DNA of 64,000 bases from Paraspadella gotoi (Eukaryota; Chaetognatha), in the NCBI GenBank assembly GCA_051294375.1, contig JBJCIZ010000239.1:4593834-4657833 (forward strand), given 5' to 3'. Of the stretch, positions 36,301-45,737 are shown in pieces. The notes beneath the pieces are model-generated. The model was given only the letters and a program-made list of their open reading frames with translations, was not told where the DNA came from and did not search any database. Both the position numbers and the translations under genes were made by a program. The number at the start of each line of letters is the position of its first letter. Position 1 is the stretch's first letter.

Positions 36301-39300
36301 TATGTGTTCTATCATTTGTTAATGATCTTTGTTAGTGATCTTTGTTAATGATGAAAAAATAGAAGGAGAATTTTTTTAGATTTTTTTTTATTTGAAAATC
36401 ATATCCATAGGATATTTACTTTCCATATTGAGCTCGAATTTTTTAATATAAACAGCTAGGGAGGTATTGACTATTGAGTAATCCATATCATATTCTGCAA
36501 AGAATTCTAATGAGCTTTGACATTCTTAATAAGATACAAAACATTTTTGGGCGACTTGAGTCTTGTGTTCATTTTTATATCATCTTTGATCAAGGTTTTA
36601 ATCTCCAATCATATCAGGATACAACTGAATACATTACATTGCAAATCTTTTTAAATGTATGTATCCTTATTGTTATTACGAATTTCTTTATTATCTGTTA
36701 ATTTTTTATTTATCAATGAATAAATCTTCTTTAATAATTTTATTGGTTCTGGGTCTGGTAGTAGCCAAGTAGTTTACAAACTTAATGCTGATACTCATAT
36801 TTCATGCCATCTGCAAAAAGTATTTTTTGGGCTTAAAATATAGTAATAACAAATTGAAAATATAGTTGATAACAAAATTATAACAATAAAAGAAAATATA
36901 TTGTTTTTTTTATCTTTAAAAATAAATATAAGCAAAATATTTTGATTCAGAAATTGCCTATATTTTATTAAGAAAAATCATTTCTTTACCTAGGCAATTT
37001 CAGTAACACTTTGCTCAGTTAATCAGGCAAAATATTACCTAAGTTCACCCCTTAGAAAATACGGGAAAGCCAAGATGGGCAAACCATTTGGTCTATCAGA
37101 TCCATCTTACTGATCTATTTCCTGCGATGATATACTTTATGAATGTGTTAACTTCTCTCATTTATAATTTTTGCGAATCTGATAACTGAAGAGACAGTAA
37201 TGAAAAGTAATGGAAAGTGCATCGCCAGGTTGAGGCCTGTCGCCTGAAAGTGTTGCTGCTGTTGTTGCTGAAGAGACAGTAATTATTGATATGTGTTAGT
37301 TCAATATAAGCAGTCCCTGAGCTTCGGATCAGGCTGTAACACCGTGTTGCAGGCGGGTTAAGCGCCCCATCCCTCTTAACTGCTAGGCGGCCACCGGGCT
37401 AGAACCCCGGACCTTTTGGGTTGGGAGGCGAATTACTTGCCTCCGTCACCAATGGCCGCTGATGAACGGTTGGTGGATTTTAGTCCACCATATAACCAAA
37501 AAAAACCCCCCTCTCCTTCTCAGAACGCTCTCTCCGACTTTTCTCAAAATATCTGACGGTCCCATCCGATTGGGCAGCGGAAGCCGAAAAGGCCGTCCTC
37601 CGAGTCTACGAAGCCTTAAAGCGACATTCCGACGTGGAATTAGATCGATTCGAACTCGTGGGCGGATTGGCTAAAGGAACTTCGACGCGATTGGCTGCCG
37701 ACGTCGACGCCGTGGTTTATTACGACGCCTACGAAGTAGATAGAATCGGACGAAATCTGATCAAAAACTATCAAACCTTTCTTGCTGAAACAATGGAGGG
37801 ACATTCTCGTCATGTTCTTTATTTGCCGGAGGAAACCATTCGACAGAACAACTTTTTGCTCTCTTTCAAATACAAAGGTTTCGATATAATTTATAATATA
37901 ATATATATTATATCTTAATACAAATATAAGATGACTGAAGCGTCATGCTTAATTGCTTATGGATGGGATAACTTATGCAATGCCCGACACATACTGACAG
38001 ACCGAATTAGCAACGAAAAAGTGATTCATTGGGTTGCTCGCGATTACATGCGGCACAACTAAAAACGATTTAATACGCTTTTTCAAAAATTTTCCCAGGT
38101 TTCGACATCGATCTAGTCGCCTCGCGTAAAAAATCGCGCGAGGGGAAGGACAAAAATCGGGATCAGTGGAGAAAGGAATTCTTTTTAACGATGGAGTTTG
38201 GCTTCGAAGAAAACTGCCAAAAATCTTGTCTTCAGCCCTCAGAGCGTCGATTGGATGACCAAAAAAGCGATTTTTGCCGGGACCTCGCCAGGCTGGCCAA
38301 GTATTGGTCTCAACCATTTTTACACCCCAAAGATTGGCGGCCTGTCCTACATTTTCGAGTTGCTTGCCGTAAAAAGCAGCGATGAAAACCGAAGCAGAAT
38401 TTGGAGAACCACTGTACATATATGGATTTTTTGAAAATTTCTTCGATCTGTAATAGATCTAGAGAAAATGGTTGTCAAAGTTTAAAAGGCAGCTGTTTAC
38501 GATCCACAGTTTGGTACCCGATTCTGTCTTAGAAGAGGTTCCCTTGCTTTCTAAACCCCCCGTCAATCCTTTCAAAACATGTTGAAAATTTGGGAACCTC
38601 TGAGAGAAGAATTTTTTAATGTCTTTTCCACGGCAGCAGCCGAAACCCTCCAACGATTTAGAGATTATCCAAATTCTCGGCCAACGGATCTTCAACTTCT
38701 AATGAACCCTTTCCTTTGTACTGTTTTTCTCCCCCAGCCAATTCCGTTTCATAGTTTATCCCTTCCGTGTTGCCAAATTTCCAACTTGGACATCCGGCAT
38801 CATTTCTCTGAAACGGCAGCCATAACTCTTTACCAAGCCATTTACGACATCGAAAGGGATAAGTTTGTCCTGCCCAACATGACCATCTTTGTCCACAAAC
38901 GAGTCGCCGAAGAGGCTGAGTCAACGAGTCCAGAAAATCCAATGGCCAAACGTCTGGCGATCAACATTTCTGCGGCCTTTGTGGTCAAGGCTTTCCATGA
39001 AACAAATTTTGATAGCAATTGTACTGAGAGCGATTGTGAGGGGAAAACTGTTGCCGAAGATGAGCACTCACCAACCAGCCTGAGTAAGAAAATTCAGGAA
39101 GTTAAAAAAAAACATGGGGATATCGTCCAGCGACTATTCATCTTAGAGAATGAATTGAAAGAATTTTGCGTTTGGTGGATTAAAGCGAAAGCCGAATCCC
39201 GAAAAGAAGGTGATCATATATTATACATTCCTTTTGAACTTGATTACTCCATGATTGTTCGTTTCGATTTAGGGAAAAAACTAGAGACAAAACGAAAATG

Positions 39301-39982
39301 TCAATTATTGTAATGAATTATTTTCAAAGAATTATTGTACTCTGAAAATACAGATGTAAAATTTATAAGCCTTTATAATATTTTTAAAAGGAAGATATGT
39401 AGCCATTAATGCCGATGACTTGGTCTAATTAGCTTGTGAGCCTGAAATTGCCGAGGTTCCCAGCTTTTTGAAAATATTGCCCATGTTTCGACACCCATCT
39501 CGTCGGCGTAAAAAATCGCGCGAGGGGAAAAGACAAAAATCGGGATAGAACTAAAGAAAATACCAAAAATCTTGTCTTCAGCCCTCAGAGCGTCGATTGG
39601 ATGACCAAAAAAAGCGATTTTTGCCGGTTCCTTGCCAGGCTGGCCAAGTATTGGTCTCAAACCATTTTCTCCACCCAAACAATCCATCCCTTTTTCCCCC
39701 GCTCAATTACCCCCCCCCCTTTCTCAACTCACAAACCTCAATGTAATGCATCACGGCGTTGGCCAATCCGTGGAACTGAACGAAGCTCCGCTCTCCGTCG
39801 AACGCCGGCGTCCTGGCGCGAAGGCGTCGTTGACAAGCGGCGCCGCCGAAGCCCAACGGACAGACGCAAGTGAAGGCGTCGGGAGATTCGGCGACGCATG
39901 TGGCGCCGTTGCGGCAATCGGCTCGCGCGCATGCGCCGCCGCCGCAGTCGCCCACGTCGATGCCGTAGAGGGCGTGGCCTTG

Positions 39983-40026
<44 letters not shown>

Positions 40027-40907
40027 GATATAATATTCATTGATGGAAAGGAGACAAAAATGAATGAACGAATTAATGAAAGAATAGATGATTGACATAA
40101 AAACCTTTGGGCTCGGCTCGAAAGTCGAAGGGCTTCCCGTCGACCTTCAACGATTTGACGCATCCGTTGAAGCCTCTCGACACGCCCGTCCGCTTGGAGA
40201 TCACGTCCGGGGTCCACCCTCTTCCTGCTGCTCCTCCTCCTCCTCCTCCTAGCGGCCGTCGACGAGCCATTCCGGCATCCGGCCCGCCCCCGACGTAGAG
40301 CGGACCCCGGAGAGAGACTTTGGTGAAGAGTCCGCGGGATCGGCCTCTGATTGGTGGATCCGAGTTGAGACGTAGCCAACCCTCGCGGCCGGATCTGAAG
40401 GGGGGGGGGTTGAGGAGGGGAAGGTTGTCAGGCGGAAGAAGGTTGCAAACTAGCAGAAGTCCGGTATAAATATTGTTAAAGTGTTTAAGAAAGATTATAA
40501 AAATAAAAATAAAGATTTTAAGCTTTGTCTTATGGTTGAGCGCATGGACACAATTTTAAATAATACGATTACTATATAAATTCAAAAATTTTTACATTTT
40601 TTACAAAGTTAGATATATTAAAAATGTAAATGATTTGTCACTAATAAATGGATATATCTATAGAAAAAATTTTAAAAAAATTTCAAATTTATTAAATGAT
40701 GATGATAATTATGATTTTGTAATTTTTTTAAAAATTTTTGACCTATTTATCATTGAAAATTGTAAAAGTTGTAATAATAATCTTTTTCTAACTTTTTGAT
40801 CTCTATCAGAATCCATTTAAAAAAAAATTCTTTACGAAAAAAAAATTAATAATTTTTTATACATTGTTAAATATTAAAATGCTTCCATTCCGTTAATAAA
40901 ATGAATT

Positions 40908-40939
<32 letters not shown>

Positions 40940-41636
40940 TTTTTTCTTCTCTTTCTTTCCTTCCTCGTTTGTCTTTTTATTTCTTAATATTTTCCTCATC
41001 CTATATTCTCATTTACATATTGTAGTAATTTCGTTTTCACAGATTCGGAAAAGTAAAAACTTAAAAACACGGTCTCTTTTACAAAAATCGTTCGCATATT
41101 TTTTTAATGCCAAACGAAAAAAGGTTTCTTTATATAACGATCGCTTTTTATTAACCTGATTCAGGTTTCAATTCATTTTTCAACATCGAAACTCGACACA
41201 AAAGCGTCCGAGATCGTTTTCTAATTTTAATAACGACATTCGACGCCTCGGCTTCACATTTAAGGAAGTAGGCATGGATTTCATCCGATTCTCTGATCCG
41301 GTTCCATTCCTGCGATGATAAATTCTAGTTATAGAATTTATATTTTGGAAGCACTTTATGTGCTTTTAATACTAATTAAGCTGTTAAGCTTAATAACCCA
41401 ATATGGTGAATAAAAGTGAAGATGACAATGATGATTACTAACATAAGAGAAACAATGAAAATATAGTAAAGACAATGAATTGAAAGAAAAAATGATAAAG
41501 TAAAAAAAAAAAGATGACAGAGACATCGGATGAAAACGACAACGACGACGATAATAACAACAACAACAACGTAATTACTCGGCCACGTGGTCTCGCCAGA
41601 TTAAAATGTCTCAAACCCCTCATAGCGAGAGAATGA

Positions 41637-41680
<44 letters not shown>

Positions 41681-42186
41681 GAAGAGAGAGAGAGAGAGAG
41701 AGAGTCATAATTACTGCGATACGCGTAGGCAGTAAAAAAAAAGACAAAGAAAACAACAACAGTAAAAAGAATCCAATTTATCAACGTTACTTTTTTTTCT
41801 TTTAACTACGTACCACAACAAAAACAACAACAATAACAACAACAACAACATCACCAACAACAAATATTTTCCTTCCCGCCGTATATGAAGAATAATTCTT
41901 TGTTCCATGCTTTATATTTATTAATCTTGACCGAATTTAAATGACCTCTCTCACCTTCAAACCTTGACTCCATTTAAACGACTTCTGACCTTTAAACCTC
42001 ACCTCCCTTTTTAACCTCTCACCTGTGAACCTTGACAAGGTTCCATCCTTTTACGTTGACCCGCGTCTTAGATCGAATCCGCGCAGCGCCGCCGCCGCAG
42101 TCGAACCGAAACTCGACGAAGCTGCAGAAAGATTTTTTTTGTTTTTGTTTCTGTTTTTGTTTATTGTTTATTGACTCAATTTTTTT

Positions 42187-42284
<98 letters not shown>

Positions 42285-43107
42285 TCCTTCCCCCCTCTCC
42301 CCCTCTTCTCACCGTCAACAACGACCACCGCAAAAGAAATCTCTCCTCCACTCTCTCTCCCTCCCATCTCCTTTCAAGATGGCGCCCCGCCCACGCCCAC
42401 TCCTCCCCCTCTTCCTCCCTCTTCCTCCTCCTCCTCCTCGTCGTCCCCGTTATACGCCAACACCCCGTCGATCCTCTCGTCCGGATGCCCCACCGTCGGC
42501 CGGAATTCCGCCGACAGAGTAAACTCTCTCTCGGCGTCTCTCGGCGCCGGAAAGGCGACGAAGGAAGCGCCGGAAAATTGCGGAAACGGCGTGTCGACGC
42601 CGACGTCGCAGGCGGCGCCGCCGAAGCCGAGCGGACACACGCAACGGACGGAGGCGGAGTTGGCGTTGGCCGAGTATTTGTTGGCGCGGCGAGAATTGGC
42701 GTAATTGGCGTAGTCTTCCCGACATTCCCCGCCGTTGACGCAGTTGAGGGATCGACAAAGCGGGGAGAGTTGTCGGGTCTTGTACCGACGACGGGAGGAC
42801 GGGTAGACTCGAGCCGACATGTGCGGCTCCGTCGGGCGAGGCTTGTGACGCTGTTGCTGCTGTTCCTTCTGTTGTTGCTGCGGGTTTTTGCGGCGTTGCA
42901 GGTGCTGCTGCTTTAGTCTCTGTCTCTTGTCGGGCCCGGGACGTCGGCTAGTCGGCCAACGAGGGGAGGAAGAAGAGGAAGACTCTTGTCGGCTCGCGTC
43001 GGGCTGCGGTGTGGGGATAAGGGCGGGGACGAGTTCGGGGATCGAGGGGATCAGAAGGAGATTGGGGATTCGGGTAGAGGGAATGGAAACGGTTTTTCTT
43101 TTGGTGT

Positions 43108-43139
<32 letters not shown>

Positions 43140-43955
43140 TATGATGATGATGATGATGATGTGATGATGAATGATGATGATGATGATGATAGATGAAAAC
43201 GATGAATTAAGACCAAAGTCTCGGCCGATAGGGGACGTTGTCGACGACGACGACGACGACGATGAAGACGACGCCGGATAGAGAGGAATGACGCTGTAAA
43301 TCGGCCGGACGATGGGCGGAGGCGACGCCGGTATTTTCGCCCCGGCGTCGTCCTCTTCCTTCTTCTTATCCGTCGACGCCGCTTCGGGGATGACGTCGTT
43401 CTCGCTCCACGGCGTTCCTTCTTCCGACGGCGCCGGTTTCGTTTTGGAGACGCCGTCTATGACGCCGGGTGGAATCGGCGCTGCGGGTGGAAGCGGCGCC
43501 GCTATTGGGCGGAAAGCGGCGTCGGGTTTCGAAGGGCGGAGGTTGGTGGGAAGAGCGCCCCCTGAGTAAGAGATTAAATGTTTGTAAATCACATTTGAAT
43601 AAAGTAATGTTATATTTTAAATGTTGGTTCTGTTCTTTGGCTTTTTTGGTTTTTTTTTTTGCTTTTTATTTTTATTGGTTTATTATATCATATTATTTTT
43701 TGAAAAATGATGGTTTTGATAAATGAGAGTTTAAATAAATATTTACTAAATCGGCTGCCTATTTAATATGTACTTTGTCTCTGAGAGAGTTTTGATTGAA
43801 AGCTTTCAGGAATCTGCTATGTTAGTATCTTGTCAGAGTGATGGAGGCCTTAAACCTTCAAAGCCTGTCAGGGGCAAATTAGCTAATTAGATAAACGAAT
43901 AAATACCTTTGAATTGGTTGTAACATTTTTTTTAAATTAGTAATTTGTATAATAC

Positions 43956-44015
<60 letters not shown>

Positions 44016-45691
44016 TAATACAATTCCTACCTGGAACCATTCCACCCGGCGCCGCTTTGGCGTCAGTTCCTTCGACGGCGTTCGGATCCAGAGTGACGGC
44101 GGAGACGGCTGCTGCTTCCGGCTCCGCAGCGGCGGCGTCGGAAGAAACGGCGCCGCCGCCGCCGATAAACGCGGCGTCGTTCAGAATATCCTCCTCGCCT
44201 CCGTTCCTCCCTTCCTCCCTCTTTCCTCCCTCTTCTTCTTCTCCGGTTCCTCGCAACACCGTCTCTTCTCCTTCCGGCGTCTCCTCGGAGTCACCCGGCG
44301 CTCTTTTTCCGGTCGGAGACGACGCCGCTTTCCACGAAGGACGCCGCGACGCCGTAGATGGGCGAGGCTCGTTCCAGAAACGGCGCTTGAGGGAGAGACC
44401 GGCGCCTATTTTTCGAAGGGTCCAAGGGGAACGGCGTCGTGGTCGGTCGGTCTGTCGGTCTTTCGTCGTCGTCGTCGTCGTCGTCGTCTTTTTTTCTCCT
44501 TCCTCCGATTTTTCTCCTATTGTTCTTACATTGTCGTTGTTGTTGTTATTATGTTCCTTGTTGTTGTTGTCGCATCCCGCGCCGTCGGTCGCGAGACGAT
44601 AACCGGGTCGACACGCGCAGTGAAAACTGGAAAAGAAGAGAAGTAGAAAAAAAAAGAAGCGTTTCTCATTTAATATAATTTGCATATTGCAGAGATTCGT
44701 TACTAGAGGATAAAATCTATAAAAAGGGTAGTTTATATTGTTTTTATCTAATGTCAAACCTTATCTTTGTCTAAATTTATAAAATGATAAGAGTTTTACT
44801 CCTTTCTTAACGAACTGTTTATTTTAATATTTATAATGTTTCTTCAAATTAAGATATATATCGGGGGAGAGAAAGAAAAATCCCTCTTTAAATTCAATTC
44901 TCAAGCTTTTTCTTTCTGGTCAAACTCTACTGTACAAAACCTCATTTGTACTATATTTGGCGCACCTGAGTGTGCAGTTTGTACATATTATCATTTTTTG
45001 ACAAGCTACAAAACGATGCGTGATTTGACATGCTTCAAGTTAAAAGTGACGCATGATCGGATGTGACATGATAAGATGTAACATGACCTGACACGACATG
45101 ACACGACATCTCACCCTTTCTCCTCCGGCAAATCGATGCAAATTTGATCGCAGGGACTAAACTCGAAGCATCTTCCCTCGAAGACGGGAACGAGGGAGAG
45201 GGAGGAAGGGAGAAAGAGGAGGAGGAAGAAGGGGAGGAGGAGGAGGCGGGGAAGAAGGGAGGAAGAAGAGGAGGAGAAGGTTGTTGTCGTTGAAGTGGAA
45301 AACTTGGAGAGAGATGACGATGAGGAAGAAGACGAGGACGAGGAAGAGGAAGAAGACGAGGAAGAGGAAGAGGAAGAAGACGAGGAATAGGAAGAGGACG
45401 AGGAAGAAATCCCGTTAATCCTCGTCGAAAGTCGAGGGGAGAAGATGAAGGAGAGGACCTCGTGAAAGACGTGGGGGATTAGAGGCAACCGATGGGGAGA
45501 AAGAGAGGGAGGAAGAGGGGGAGGAGGCGGGAGAGGGGGAGGAGTGGAGAGAGAGGAGAAAGGAGAGCCAACGGGAGAGAGAGGGAGAGAGAGAGGAAGA
45601 GGACGAGAGGAAGGAACCGGAAGAAGTGGAGACGTCGAGGACGATAAAGTGTGTCTTTCCTTGACGAGAGTTTCAAACGTCCTTCTACTCT

Positions 45692-45737
<46 letters not shown>

